23,921 bases of DNA from an uncultured Johnsonella sp. (GCA_905373785.1 CAJPUK010000016.1:1-23921), one strand, 5' to 3'; numbered from the stretch's first letter, positions 1-7,712 are shown. Translations and numbers: made by a program. The notes: generated by a model not told the origin, from the sequence alone.

Positions 1-128
1 GTTATGCAACAAATCTCCCAGTCAATAGGTTTACCTTCTGCATCTACTATTCTGTTTGATGCAGGATAAAAAGTATTTTCAATCTTCTTAACATTTTGTG
101 CTAAAAATGCACTTAAGCTTCTTTCCAT
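1..128 (-). CDS. Tail assembly chaperone, XkdN/YqbN-like (partial, N-terminus only)
   Basis: Only the first 42 or so codons are inside the window; the gene runs off the left edge. The reading frame begins with ATG at 128 and gives MERSLSAFLAQNVKKIENTF followed by a segment ending KPIDWEI. A very good ribosome binding site (AGGAGGT) stands just upstream and overlaps the end of the tube gene. The start sequence and the place right after sheath and tube genes match the XkdN/YqbN-type proteins of PBSX and skin. In contractile-tailed phages this position normally encodes the chaperone that loads the tape measure protein during tail assembly, often with a frameshifted longer form. The frameshift region would be outside the window. 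Family assignment is good; function is inferred from position and family. Confidence 0.75.
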   Translation of the reverse strand, partial: MERSLSAFLAQNVKKIENTFYPASNRIVDAEGKPIDWEICCI

Positions 129-138
129 AAATTACCTC

Positions 139-615
139 CTATTGCATACCTGTAAGCATTGTAAAGCTTTCCGGCATTTCCCAATCGTCAAAAGTTCCCT
201 CTATATCCTCATCAAGAGTTTCTGAATCAGCATCGAATTTAGCCAATATTCCACCTTTTGACAAACAGCCTTTAAGTACTATAGTCTGCCTTCCTATAGC
301 AGATGTAGGATCTTCATTAGTTATCTGTATATCAAAACTTGGAAGTCTTCCTGTATTTTTGTACTCAAGCCACATCTGCCTAAGTATTGACTGATTATAA
401 TGTGCCGTTCCTTTCCACTCACCTGTCCAACCGCTCGGCTTATTCCCTTTGCCGGTTTTCCCAAGAATTGGAACTTCAACAAGATTTATTTCCATATTTG
501 ACTCAAAAGAATAAAGCTGCATAAACTTATATCTGTTACCGTCTGCAAGCGTTATATATGCAGATGCCTGTGAGCCTGCTATGGCATCCATGGCATTCAT
601 TATTGAATTATCCAT
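139..615 (-). CDS. Phage tail tube protein, XkdM/YqbM-like
   Basis: A 158-residue protein, close to the usual size of XkdM-type tube proteins (about 150). Subunits of this family stack as rings to form the inner tube of a contractile tail, through which DNA passes. Recognisable features are the N-terminal segment with SAYITLADGNRYKFMQL, the middle stretch EVPILGKTGKGNKPSGW and the acidic C-terminal part ending DDWEMPESFTMLTGMQ. The gene follows the sheath gene by 12 bases, with AGGAGG upstream of its ATG, and precedes the XkdN-like gene, the normal tail order of PBSX/skin phages. No signal peptide or membrane segment is seen, as expected for a virion protein assembled in the cytoplasm. Confidence is high. 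Confidence 0.92.
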   Translation of the reverse strand: MDNSIMNAMDAIAGSQASAYITLADGNRYKFMQLYSFESNMEINLVEVPILGKTGKGNKPSGWTGEWKGTAHYNQSILRQMWLEYKNTGRLPSFDIQITNEDPTSAIGRQTIVLKGCLSKGGILAKFDADSETLDEDIEGTFDDWEMPESFTMLTGMQ

Positions 616-627
616 ATATCCTCCTTA

Positions 628-1938
628 CTACGCTATGATTACATTCATGTAGAGTTTAGTCATAGCACTTATTATATTGAATCCATTTATGGTACAAAGA
701 ACTGACTTCTTATCATCTCCTTGCACTACCTCAACTGACTTTGTATCAAAGTTTTCTATAGCCCTGAGCTTTTCAAGTTCCTGATGTATCTTACAAATAT
801 CATTCCACAGACTTATTCTACCTGCTGAATCATTTGCTACTGTGCCCAAATACCTTGTTGTAAACAATGCAGTTATATCATTAGCTATCTGATCTATAAC
901 TCTGATAGTCTGATTAGATTGGAACAATTCCCCTTTGTCATCTACAAGCGTCACCAGAGAATTTATATCCTCAAGTACCCTTACTTCTCCATTTACATTA
1001 TGTAATGTAAACTTGCCTTTTTTTATTGCTGTTTCAAGTTCTGACTGCTTGAAATTAACATTAACTGTATACTCACCATCATACTTTGCATTAGTAAGGC
1101 TTTTATTCACCTCACAACCCGCCTCAGCTCCTGCGACCCAGTATACAAGCGATTGTTTATCTGCACCTATTACATCATTCTTGACCGATATAATCCCCTC
1201 ATAATCACTATCTGTATCATAAATAACAGTTTGGAACTTAGCGCCCACTTCATCTCTCAACCTCTTTGTATATGCTATAAACAGCTTAGTTATAGTATTA
1301 TCTGCGCTTGGACAACACAAAACATTGAAAGAGTAAGACTCAAAAGCTTCCAATGCCTTTTGATACAACTCTCCTGTAATTGCACTTCCATTAGTTCCTC
1401 CTGTCAGAGGTGTTCCCGCTGTAACTGATAATGTTGCCGTACTCTTGAAAGATACATAGGCATTGTCCTTAAGATTTGCCGCACCTGCTACAGTTTGTAT
1501 ATCTACCTGTGTATTATCAAGATATGTGCATACATTAAAAGAACCCGGTACATCTACACTAGCAGATATAACGAGTTTCAAATCATTTCCTCTTGTTCCC
1601 GGATATTTAGCTTTTGCAATATCATTGCTTGCCTGAACTGCGTCTGCTGCCACAAGTCTGTATATATGCACTTTTGTTGCATGCAAAAATACTTCTCTTA
1701 AATTTACAAGTTCATCTGAACCTTGCTTGTATCCGAATATTTCTTTTGACTTAGTCTGAAAATCTTCTCTGTTTATGGTTTGAACCTTACCCACTTCACC
1801 CCATTTTAGAATAATGGGAAGTGCTACCACACCCCTGTCAGACAAGGATGCTGTAGCCTTTTTTACATTTGAAAATACCGTATAAGCTCCCGGCAATATC
1901 TTATCCTGCTTAGTCCATATTCCGCCGCCTAAAGCCAT
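628..1938 (-). CDS. Phage tail sheath protein, XkdK/YqbK-like
   Basis: A 436-residue protein of the size and layout of XkdK/YqbK sheath proteins. The sheath surrounds the tail tube and contracts to drive it into the cell envelope, so its presence means a myovirus-like particle. The N-terminus (MALGGGIWTKQDKILPGAYT) is typical of this family, which starts with a short Gly-rich segment and a PGAY motif. Near the middle the stretch TAGTPLTGGTNGS is a loop commonly seen in sheath proteins, and the C-terminal third (RVIDQIANDI, then NDSAGRISLWNDI) matches the conserved core that mediates sheath-sheath contacts. Its ATG overlaps the stop of the preceding small gene by one base (TAATG), suggesting coupled translation. 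Confidence 0.95.
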   Translation of the reverse strand: MALGGGIWTKQDKILPGAYTVFSNVKKATASLSDRGVVALPIILKWGEVGKVQTINREDFQTKSKEIFGYKQGSDELVNLREVFLHATKVHIYRLVAADAVQASNDIAKAKYPGTRGNDLKLVISASVDVPGSFNVCTYLDNTQVDIQTVAGAANLKDNAYVSFKSTATLSVTAGTPLTGGTNGSAITGELYQKALEAFESYSFNVLCCPSADNTITKLFIAYTKRLRDEVGAKFQTVIYDTDSDYEGIISVKNDVIGADKQSLVYWVAGAEAGCEVNKSLTNAKYDGEYTVNVNFKQSELETAIKKGKFTLHNVNGEVRVLEDINSLVTLVDDKGELFQSNQTIRVIDQIANDITALFTTRYLGTVANDSAGRISLWNDICKIHQELEKLRAIENFDTKSVEVVQGDDKKSVLCTINGFNIISAMTKLYMNVIIA

Positions 1939-2117
1939 TATCTCACCTCTCTTTTCAAAAAATCACTAATTATAATATCAACCTCATCCATAGAGTACTC
2001 ATTATTATCATCCAGTTCTGCATTGATAATATCTTTATATCCTGCATATCTATCAGATAAACTAATTATCTCTTTAGAATACTTGGATATATCTTCTTTA
2101 ATCACTTTATTTGCCAC
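1938..2117 (-). CDS. Small protein between tail terminator and sheath genes (YqzN/YkzL-like position)
   Basis: A 59-residue frame with a GTG start at 2117. The start is supported by GGAGG about seven bases upstream, lying inside the last codons of the previous gene. It ends in TAA that overlaps the sheath ATG by one base, so it fills the gap exactly and is very likely translated. The product is hydrophilic and acidic, with SKYSKEIISLSDRYAGYKDI in the first half and an acidic DDNNEY tract followed by a hydrophobic patch ending in SDFLKREVR. PBSX and skin also carry a tiny gene at this position, just before the sheath gene. No function is known to me; a role in sheath or tail completion is only positional inference. 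Confidence 0.75.
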   Translation of the reverse strand: MANKVIKEDISKYSKEIISLSDRYAGYKDIINAELDDNNEYSMDEVDIIISDFLKREVR

Positions 2118-2118
2118 T

Positions 2119-2547
2119 CTATCCTCCTTGGTTCACCTTTAACTTATCCATCCCTATATTATTATGATAACTTATTGTGTTATAAGGGTATGAAACCTTA
2201 AAATGAAGAACTTCATCTACTATTTCATACCCTTTATTTGTAGCTCTTAATAAATCACCTGTAATTAATTCAATTAACGATAATTCTTGTGATAACTTAT
2301 CCCCCATGCTCATACAGTCTTTATTTCCACTTTCAGGAAAGTAAATAACATCAAAAGCCGGATTTACTCTATACAAATCCCCATTACCACGCTGAAGATA
2401 TTCTGTATTTATTAACCTTATTATGAAATCACCATTATTTAGTCCTTGCTCAACTTTATCAATGTATATACTTGAAGCAGGAGATATTTTGTTAATAGCA
2501 ATACTTATCGCATCCAGCACAAGACTGTTATTAATTTTAGGCATCAA
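2119..2547 (-). CDS. Putative tail terminator / completion protein, YqbJ/XkdJ-like
   Basis: A 142-residue protein located between an HK97 gp10-like gene and the sheath gene, the slot used by the tail terminator in PBSX/skin-type clusters (YqbJ/XkdJ). Such proteins cap the head-proximal end of the tail and set the joining surface. The N-terminal part has alternating helix and strand character (NSLVLDAISIAINKI), followed by GDFIIRLINTEYLQRGNGDL and a motif of the form NPAFDVIYFP. This resembles the small alpha/beta terminator fold in which paired strands present a conserved Phe-Asp-Val-x-Tyr-Phe. It overlaps the previous gene by 11 bases, consistent with one polycistronic message. Assignment rests on gene order and weak motif resemblance. 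Confidence 0.72.
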   Translation of the reverse strand: MMPKINNSLVLDAISIAINKISPASSIYIDKVEQGLNNGDFIIRLINTEYLQRGNGDLYRVNPAFDVIYFPESGNKDCMSMGDKLSQELSLIELITGDLLRATNKGYEIVDEVLHFKVSYPYNTISYHNNIGMDKLKVNQGG

Positions 2548-2977
2548 GCACCTCCTGAAGCATCTTCTTAACTTTTCTTTCTAGCAATTTTGGAATTATA
2601 GCCCTTAGCTTTTCTTCAGATATTGTAAGCATGAACTGTGGGTCCTTGAATCCGCCTCCTCTGGTTCTGTGTCCAAACTCCACATATGGAGCATACTCAA
2701 CGGGATTGCTTATAACAACTGTATATGTATCCCCCTCTTTGGTTACAGTTACATTTTCAGCAGCAGTCCATCCACGCCTTAATGTTCCTCCAACCTTGCC
2801 ACTTCCGCTAGGATACTGCCCAACCGGAGTCCTAGGGATTACAAGTGCAAGAAGTCTTTTTGCAATTTCCTTACTACACTCAGTGCAAAATGCAGCCATA
2901 TCAACTTGCTGTATTCGCTCTATGTTTTTCTGCATTGCTCTGATTGCTTCAAAATCAGCACTACCCCATGTTGCCAT
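2537..2977 (-). CDS. HK97 gp10-like tail completion protein, YqbI/XkdI-like
   Basis: A 146-residue protein of the HK97 gp10-like family, which joins the tail to the head connector. The hallmark is the middle segment: TPVGQYPSGSGKVGGTLRRGW, where 'TP' and 'G.LR.GW' are the recurring landmarks, then VISNPVEYAPYVEFGHRTR, where 'N.V.YA..VE.GH..R' is the strongest family signature. The C-terminus is a basic helix (LLERKVKKMLQEVLD). It overlaps the upstream gene by a single base and the downstream gene by 11, as usual in compact connector clusters. Function is inferred from the family and from its position between head-stopper-like and terminator-like genes. No anomalies are seen. Confidence 0.88.
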   Translation of the reverse strand: MATWGSADFEAIRAMQKNIERIQQVDMAAFCTECSKEIAKRLLALVIPRTPVGQYPSGSGKVGGTLRRGWTAAENVTVTKEGDTYTVVISNPVEYAPYVEFGHRTRGGGFKDPQFMLTISEEKLRAIIPKLLERKVKKMLQEVLDA

Positions 2978-3351
2978 TATGCCCTCTCCTTTTCAAGCTC
3001 CAAGCATACCTCTTGATGTGTTTCATACACTGCAGGAACACCACTGGATATGTAGTCGATAGTTATTCCGTTTTGAGTTATTTTAAGTTTAGAGCCGGGA
3101 GCAATTTTAATCTCCGGAGCAATAAATAACTTAATAGCTTGCTCTATATTTGATACTGTATCAGTCTGATTTGCCACACCGGAACTACTATATGACAACC
3201 TACAAGGCTGATTGTTTAAAACTGCCATATCCATTAATGCTGTAGCCTTAGTAGTCTCATCTTTTACTTTTTTCTTTTCCAGTATGGTGCAAAGCCCTTG
3301 ATACCTACTTTCTATAGCCTTCCTTGCTACTATCATACCTTTATTTACCAT
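2977..3351 (-). CDS. Putative head-closure (stopper) protein, YqbH/XkdH-like
   Basis: A 124-residue protein following the adaptor-like gene. Proteins at this position in PBSX/skin clusters close the portal channel after packaging and form part of the neck. The sequence shows an N-terminal helix (NKGMIVARKAIESRYQGLC), then a strand-rich core with QPCRLSYSSSG, AIKLFIAPEIKIAPGSKLKI and YISSGVPAVYETHQEV. The 'KLFI.P...I..GS...I' pattern is typical of the small beta-barrel stopper fold, where a Pro and a Gly-Ser precede a strand that sets the barrel. It overlaps the upstream gene by 7 bases and abuts the next by 1. Identity comes from fold-like features and gene order, so the family call is reasonable but not certain. 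Confidence 0.75.
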   Translation of the reverse strand: MVNKGMIVARKAIESRYQGLCTILEKKKVKDETTKATALMDMAVLNNQPCRLSYSSSGVANQTDTVSNIEQAIKLFIAPEIKIAPGSKLKITQNGITIDYISSGVPAVYETHQEVCLELEKERA

Positions 3352-3734
3352 TTGAACCTCCTATAGGTATTAAATTCACCTCTACCATAGCTCAAAAGAT
3401 AATTTATAAAACTATCAAGCCTTTGCTCATCTGTCTTACTTCCTTCTCCTATTGCAAAAGCTATATTTGTATCCCCTTCTTGTATTTGCTTTATAGCTAC
3501 TTCAAGATTTAAACTTAGAAGGTCGTTAGGAGCAAATGTCTTTTTTGACATAAGAAACTCACCAACGACCATATCAATTGCAATATTCATAAGACCATCA
3601 GGGATAGCAGAGATATTGCAATCGTTTTTTATAGTATTTTCAACCTTCTGCATAGAAAAGTTTATAGCAATATCATCACTATCTTTTACTGCATACCCTA
3701 ATGACTGCAACCTCTCTTTTATCCTGTCTAACAT
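3345..3734 (-). CDS. Putative head-tail adaptor (connector) protein, YqbG-like
   Basis: A 129-residue, mostly helical protein directly after the major capsid gene, separated from it by one base. This is the place of the YqbG/gp6-like adaptor that docks under the portal ring. It opens with MLDRIKERLQSLGYAVKDSD, continues with helices containing NIAIDMVVGEFLMSKKTF, and has the fairly typical end SFINYLLSYGRGEFNTYRRF, where a Gly-Arg-Gly-Glu turn leads into the basic C-terminus. A good ribosome binding site (AAGGGGGT) precedes the ATG. The alpha-helical content, size and context all fit a connector; sequence alone does not prove it. Confidence 0.75.
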   Translation of the reverse strand: MLDRIKERLQSLGYAVKDSDDIAINFSMQKVENTIKNDCNISAIPDGLMNIAIDMVVGEFLMSKKTFAPNDLLSLNLEVAIKQIQEGDTNIAFAIGEGSKTDEQRLDSFINYLLSYGRGEFNTYRRFKW

Positions 3735-3735
3735 A

Positions 3736-4830
3736 TTACCCCCTTGAGATTATGCGAGCTATAGGAATTGCCTTGTGAGGAATAGCTCCTGTTTCACTGT
3801 CTATTAAAGACCAGTTAAGACCGTTTTCAAGCTCCGCATTTGTAGGGCTGTTTGTAGCCTGACTAGCCCTGAGATAGGATATACCTGCCACACTTACAGC
3901 ATTTCTCTTTCTTGAAATAAGAGTATCCTCTCCGCCCTTTGTCTTTGCATCTCTTACCATCTCATAAGGCACCTTTGCACCTACATCTTCAAAGCCTATA
4001 GCGCCCTCTCCAAGTATATAAGTTGTGTAAAGTGAAACATCTCCGCCTGTGGCACCTACATTCTTAACCTCTACCGGCATAGAATCATCAATGATAACCA
4101 GTCTGCCGTTCCATGTACCCATATTTAAATCTCTTTGAACTCCCTCACTGTCTGTATACTTAAGATATGCAAGTAAATTAAGATTCTCAAGGTTTGTTGC
4201 CACAGTAGAATGACATACAACAAGACTGAATTTCTGCTTGTTATCACCGCAAGCTTTTTGAATAGCGCTATTAAGAGTAGTCGCACCAACAAGCATAGTG
4301 TCATCAGTCTTCTTGTTCTCTGTAGAAGCGGATATATCAAATGTATGAGCGTCTACAAAAGCTTTGTTTGCTGTTTTTATAGCTCCGGTACCTGTAGCAC
4401 TCATAGCAAATATACCTTTAAGTATAGACAAGATAACATCCTGGTCCACTTCGTTCCAGTAGCTCATGATCTGATCTCTTACATTAGCCATGAAGTCAAC
4501 GCCGCCTGTTACATCATAGCTAAAGTCAGCCTCTGTCCATCCCATCATTCTCCCATATGTGAATACGCCCTGCTCATAAGTTGTCGTTCTTTCAGGATTA
4601 AGGTTGCTTACACCGTCATAATTCTGAGCATTTCCGCCTATTCTACCAAAATAAGGTATCTTTGCATAAACTGTACCTGTCTGTGACTGATTCTTGAAAG
4701 TATCTGCCAGTCTTGGATCACTAAGCACCGCCCTTGATTCTCTAAGTTTGTTAAGTTTCACATTCGGAATTGCGGACATGTACGCCCCAAATGCCTTTTC
4801 ATTAAAACTCTTTGCATCAAATTTTGCCAT
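3736..4830 (-). CDS. Major capsid protein, YqbE/XkdG-like
   Basis: A 364-residue protein that fits the major capsid subunit. It follows the scaffold gene by 23 bases, and the downstream genes are all connector or tail proteins. The N-terminal arm is charged (KSFNEKAFGAYMSAIPNVKL), followed by the conserved segment KIPYFGRIGGNAQNYDG and the sequence YEQGVFTYGRMMGWTEADFS, both typical of clostridial coat proteins of this family. A later stretch (KFSLVVCHSTVATNLENLNL, residues around 200-220) and the section before VPYEMVRDAKTKGGEDTL fit the axial domain. No delta domain is needed because a separate GP20-type scaffold is present. HK97-like fold is an inference from the family. Confidence 0.93.
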   Translation of the reverse strand: MAKFDAKSFNEKAFGAYMSAIPNVKLNKLRESRAVLSDPRLADTFKNQSQTGTVYAKIPYFGRIGGNAQNYDGVSNLNPERTTTYEQGVFTYGRMMGWTEADFSYDVTGGVDFMANVRDQIMSYWNEVDQDVILSILKGIFAMSATGTGAIKTANKAFVDAHTFDISASTENKKTDDTMLVGATTLNSAIQKACGDNKQKFSLVVCHSTVATNLENLNLLAYLKYTDSEGVQRDLNMGTWNGRLVIIDDSMPVEVKNVGATGGDVSLYTTYILGEGAIGFEDVGAKVPYEMVRDAKTKGGEDTLISRKRNAVSVAGISYLRASQATNSPTNAELENGLNWSLIDSETGAIPHKAIPIARIISRG

Positions 4831-4853
4831 TATTTTTTACCTTTACCTTTCTA

Positions 4854-5456
4854 CTATCCGATATCCGGATTGTTCTCAATATAATTTGCCAGCTCTTCAT
4901 AAGACATCTTAGACATATCAACCTTTCCTGTAGTAGTTTCTTTCTTTGCTACTCCGGGTTGAAATCCTTTGAAGTTTGGCTTTGTAGTAGTAGCTTCCTC
5001 GAATAAATAGCTATCAGACTTCTTTAAAGCTGCTATTTGCTCTTCAAGTCCTTTTATACTGCCGTCTTCCTGAAGTTCTGCCTTGTCAAGGTCTTTAATA
5101 AGCGCCTTGACCGCTGTTACATTTTTAGCCTTAGAGCCGATTAGTGCAGATTCCAAAGCACTATTAATTTTCATTTGCCTGATCTCTGCTGCATGAGCTT
5201 CGTCTTTTGCTTTGTTATCCGCCTGAAGAGAAGCTATTTGCTCTTTCATTGCTTCAACATCACCTGTAGAGTTTTTTAGTGTTTCAAACTGCTTATCTCT
5301 ATCAGCGATATCATTTTTAAGCTTATTTTTCTCCTCTATGACTTCTTTAAACCTGTCATAGGGTATATAGCCTTTAAGCTCCTCATTACTCGCCTTTTCA
5401 CACTTCTTAGCGGTTTCATCATCAATCCCAAGTGCTATAAACTCTTCTCTTTTCAT
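4854..5456 (-). CDS. Phage scaffold protein, GP20 family
   Basis: A 200-residue, highly charged protein with a long central coiled coil (roughly residues 35-150: repeated Lys/Glu-rich heptads such as FKEVIEEKNKLKNDIADRDK and EQIASLQADNKAKDEAHAAE). It has the N-terminal MKREEFIALGIDDETAKKCE motif of the GP20 minor structural/scaffold family. The protein acts inside the procapsid, guiding capsid subunits into a closed shell, and is lost before DNA filling. The short C-terminus (KMSYEELANYIENNPDI) is where scaffold proteins usually touch the capsid subunit. It lies directly before the major capsid gene, as expected. Its leader contains a terminator and two hairpins, described separately, which suggests its expression is controlled apart from the terminase-portal genes. 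Confidence 0.92.
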   Translation of the reverse strand: MKREEFIALGIDDETAKKCEKASNEELKGYIPYDRFKEVIEEKNKLKNDIADRDKQFETLKNSTGDVEAMKEQIASLQADNKAKDEAHAAEIRQMKINSALESALIGSKAKNVTAVKALIKDLDKAELQEDGSIKGLEEQIAALKKSDSYLFEEATTTKPNFKGFQPGVAKKETTTGKVDMSKMSYEELANYIENNPDIG

Positions 5457-5475
5457 TTTCTTTAATTCCTTTCTT

Positions 5476-5501
5476 ACATTTTTTAGCGTGGTTCATTCCA
5501 C
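5476..5501 (-). promoter_or_regulatory. Hairpin motif GTGG-N6-CCAC in scaffold leader (copy 1)
   Basis: On the minus strand, 20 bases before the scaffold ATG, GTGG-AATGAA-CCAC forms a 4-bp hairpin followed by GCTAAAAAATGT. Nearly the same block occurs at 16803-16829. Just upstream (5525-5545) another small hairpin has arms CGTCT/AGACG. I see no consensus promoter close by. The motif may be an operator or an RNA regulatory hairpin for the scaffold-capsid genes. Confidence 0.5.
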
Positions 5502-5532
5502 TTCCTGTCTTTGTTCTTTATCGTCTACAAAA

Positions 5533-5732
5533 CTAAAAGACGGCAATAAAAAAGCACCTTGCTAAAGTGCTTTTTTCAAACATACTATATAAATCTTTTA
5601 TCTTTTTATGGTGTTTTTTTATTTCCGGTGGAGCATCTTCCCTTAAATGGTGATGCCCATCTTCACCAAGATATATCCTTTATCTGTTTCCCTAATCATT
5701 TCCCTATCATATTCGCTCAATATCGGCATCAT
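5533..5732 (-). pseudogene. Small phage gene apparently broken by a -1 frameshift
   Basis: An ATG at 5732, with GGGAG upstream, opens a frame reading MMPILSEYDREMIRETDKGY, which stops after only 29 codons at 5643. Shifting by -1 at about 5690 continues smoothly into GEDGHHHLREDAPPEIKKHH and on to a stop at 5533. The joined product, about 65 residues, looks like one protein; the part with REDAPPEI resembles small proteins often seen after the MuF gene in clostridial prophages. The second half has no start codon of its own: the frame is closed by a stop codon just upstream of the junction. Most simply this is a one-base deletion or a sequencing error; programmed frameshifting is possible, but no classic slippery heptamer is seen. 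The last dozen codons run through the terminator stem. Confidence 0.5.
5548..5576 (-). terminator. Rho-independent terminator upstream of the scaffold gene
   Basis: A 10-bp stem AAAAAAGCAC/GTGCTTTTTT with a short loop that can pair further inside (CTT/AAG), ending in six Ts on the minus strand. It is symmetric, so it would also work on the plus strand. It separates the terminase-portal-MuF genes from scaffold-capsid genes, so it would damp read-through into the capsid genes unless antitermination occurs. It overlaps the end of the broken small gene. Confidence 0.8.
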
Positions 5733-5776
5733 TCTACACACTCCCTTACTAACTCTAATAATCTTTTTATCTTCAA

Positions 5777-5986
5777 CTATTTCCTTTCACTGAAAAAATC
5801 CTTCCAGTATGGATTTTCTTTATCAAAAGTCAACTTCTGTTCAGGGGTTAATTTATATGGATAATCCTTAAATAAATTAAAAACCCTACTCTTATCAAAG
5901 CTAAATAAATGTTCTCCAATCTTACCATGATTGTCTACCCAAAAAACAACATCTCTTTTATTTTTTTTATAGAACTTACTTGACAT
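5777..5986 (-). CDS. Small hypothetical protein overlapping the MuF gene (DUF7675-like; possible immunity protein)
   Basis: A 69-residue, aromatic-rich protein starting MSSKFYKKNKRDVVFWVDN. The start at 5986 is preferred because AAAGGGGG lies nine bases before it; a TTG three codons upstream is the alternative. Recognisable core motifs are VVFWVDN, GEHLFSFDKSRVFNLFKDYP and KLTPEQKLTFDKENPYWKDF. From memory this resembles a family annotated as DUF7675, of unknown function. It begins inside the last codons of the MuF gene (11-base overlap), so the two are translationally linked. A tiny gene at the 3' end of a MuF-toxin-like fusion is where an immunity gene is expected, which is the reason for that suggestion. 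It has no signal peptide or membrane segment. It could also be an unrelated cargo gene. Confidence 0.75.
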   Translation of the reverse strand: MSSKFYKKNKRDVVFWVDNHGKIGEHLFSFDKSRVFNLFKDYPYKLTPEQKLTFDKENPYWKDFFSERK

Positions 5987-7712
5987 TGCCTCCAACCCCC
6001 TTTACTTGTTTACCAACTTCGGTATTTATATAGCCAAGCAGTACTTTTAATTCTTCTGACTCTTTGAATTGTTCAACATCTATCATAAATCCAGCTTCAT
6101 TTCCCGGATTTTGTGAACATGCAAATCTCGTACTAAGCGTAAATCTTGGATTTCCATCAAAATTTATCCAACCACTATTTTTTTGTGATTGAAGTTCTAA
6201 ATATTGTAAGACACCATCATTTGTCTTTCTTACTATTGCAGCATGTCTTCCTGCAACCAAATAATATTCTTTCCCAATATCAACTTTTTTTAATAATTTA
6301 CTTCCAACAGTTATGCTTGATCTTGCGCTCTCAAAGATAGCACCTGTATTAGGTAGTTTAGCTATTTCCAATAGATTATAATAATTTGCAAAGAAATCTC
6401 TACTATTTCCATCCCTAAAATCAAGAACATTATAGCCACCTTTTTGACCTATATATACTAATCCAAGTGAAGCACAAGAGCCTTTTGTTCTATCTCCACC
6501 TGAAATTGCAGAAATGATCTCATTTTCAGTTAATTGTACTTTATGCTTTGACACTTTATTATAGTCAACACCCATATTATCCAAATCTTGAATGAACTTC
6601 CTTATTTGCTCGTTGTTAATACTCATTCTATCATCAAAAGCAATTTCCTGCAAATTATTCTGCCTACTGTCATCATTAACAAATTCTCTTTTCCACTCCT
6701 TATATGTCATATCTGCCGGCACATAATAGTTATTACCTTCTTCATCTCTTGCTATCCGCTCAGTATCTACTCCTAGTTCTTCCCAATCATCAAAATAAGG
6801 TATTGTAGTTGTTCTACAGCTAGGATGAAAAGGCGGGGCAGTAACACCTGCTTCATAGTCTTTCATATCGAAAACTTTTCCATCAATCTCCGAACAAATC
6901 TCAGATGTCCTGTTATCAAGGGTTGCCACTATTTGATATTTTTCAACATCAAGTTCATTAAACATATCCTTTTGAGCTACTGAACTAAAATAAGCCGACT
7001 CCGTCATTATGAGTCGACCTGCTGCGCTTCTTGATACATTCATTTTATTTTCTATTTCTTTTATTGCTTTTGCAGGATCTGCACCGCTTATGATATTTCT
7101 TACTAATGTTCCGTGTAACTCATTTATAAGTTTTTCTTTATTTTTCCAAATCCTGTTCGAAAAGTTTACACCGTCCATAGCCCATGGCTTACCGATCACC
7201 TTACTTAGTCTATTCTCATCCAGTTTATCAACCAAAAAACCTACGCCAAAGCCTTTTTGTACCTCAAAAGCAGTTCTGTAAAAGCTTTCAGAATAGATGC
7301 TCTGCATAGTTTTGTCTACTATGTCCAGCTGATTGCCGTATAATACTTCTAGGCTTTGCTGTGTCTGAAGCTTTAGAGATTCAAGTCTTGATATGTGAAA
7401 CCTTGCTGACGCATTCTCAAGTTCTTTTATCCATTGCTTGTTTAGTGCATTTTCTTTACCGTATTTTATATAATCCTCTACAGTCCACTTAAGCTCCTTT
7501 AGTTCCTTTGCATTAAGCATTTTTCTTGCTTCTGCCATAGATATGTCATTATTAATTGCAAATCTTTGATACCATGTGTTTATTTTACTCTCAAGCTCTA
7601 TTTGTGCCTTTTGGTAAATATTTTCTATCTCACTGTAAGCTTTTATACCCTTATTGTGAGCAACTGCTTCAATTTGTGTGAATCTGTTTTGCCAATATGA
7701 GCTATTCGGCAT
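5976..7712 (-). CDS. MuF minor head protein with a C-terminal papain-like (putative toxin) domain
   Basis: A 578-residue protein in the normal MuF position after the portal gene. Residues 1-200 are helical, as in other portal-associated MuF proteins. Residues 205-305 are the MuF domain: TESAYFSSVAQKDMF (237-251), LDNRTSEICSEIDGKVF (265-281) and APPFHPSCRTTT (292-303). A simple MuF head protein would end near residue 330; this one has about 240 further residues. In the tail, GSCASLGLVY places a Cys at 413 at the start of a predicted helix, AGRHAAIVRK places a His at 490 in a strand, and YLELQS (504-509) follows. This Cys-His order is that of papain-like folds used by many polymorphic toxins. 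MuF-toxin fusions in temperate phages are described in the literature. Head function is confident; the toxin domain is inference from spacing and context. Confidence 0.88.
   Translation of the reverse strand: MPNSSYWQNRFTQIEAVAHNKGIKAYSEIENIYQKAQIELESKINTWYQRFAINNDISMAEARKMLNAKELKELKWTVEDYIKYGKENALNKQWIKELENASARFHISRLESLKLQTQQSLEVLYGNQLDIVDKTMQSIYSESFYRTAFEVQKGFGVGFLVDKLDENRLSKVIGKPWAMDGVNFSNRIWKNKEKLINELHGTLVRNIISGADPAKAIKEIENKMNVSRSAAGRLIMTESAYFSSVAQKDMFNELDVEKYQIVATLDNRTSEICSEIDGKVFDMKDYEAGVTAPPFHPSCRTTTIPYFDDWEELGVDTERIARDEEGNNYYVPADMTYKEWKREFVNDDSRQNNLQEIAFDDRMSINNEQIRKFIQDLDNMGVDYNKVSKHKVQLTENEIISAISGGDRTKGSCASLGLVYIGQKGGYNVLDFRDGNSRDFFANYYNLLEIAKLPNTGAIFESARSSITVGSKLLKKVDIGKEYYLVAGRHAAIVRKTNDGVLQYLELQSQKNSGWINFDGNPRFTLSTRFACSQNPGNEAGFMIDVEQFKESEELKVLLGYINTEVGKQVKGVGGNVK

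Noticed and set aside
2631..3062. Long plus-strand frame of 143 codons opposite connector genes
   Set aside because: It is a shadow of the gp10-like gene, whose family motifs on the minus strand are clear.
5559..5864. Plus-strand frame of 101 codons over the scaffold leader region
   Set aside because: It has no good ribosome binding site, its composition is that of reversed phage coding sequence, and it opposes the broken small gene and the gene at 5777.
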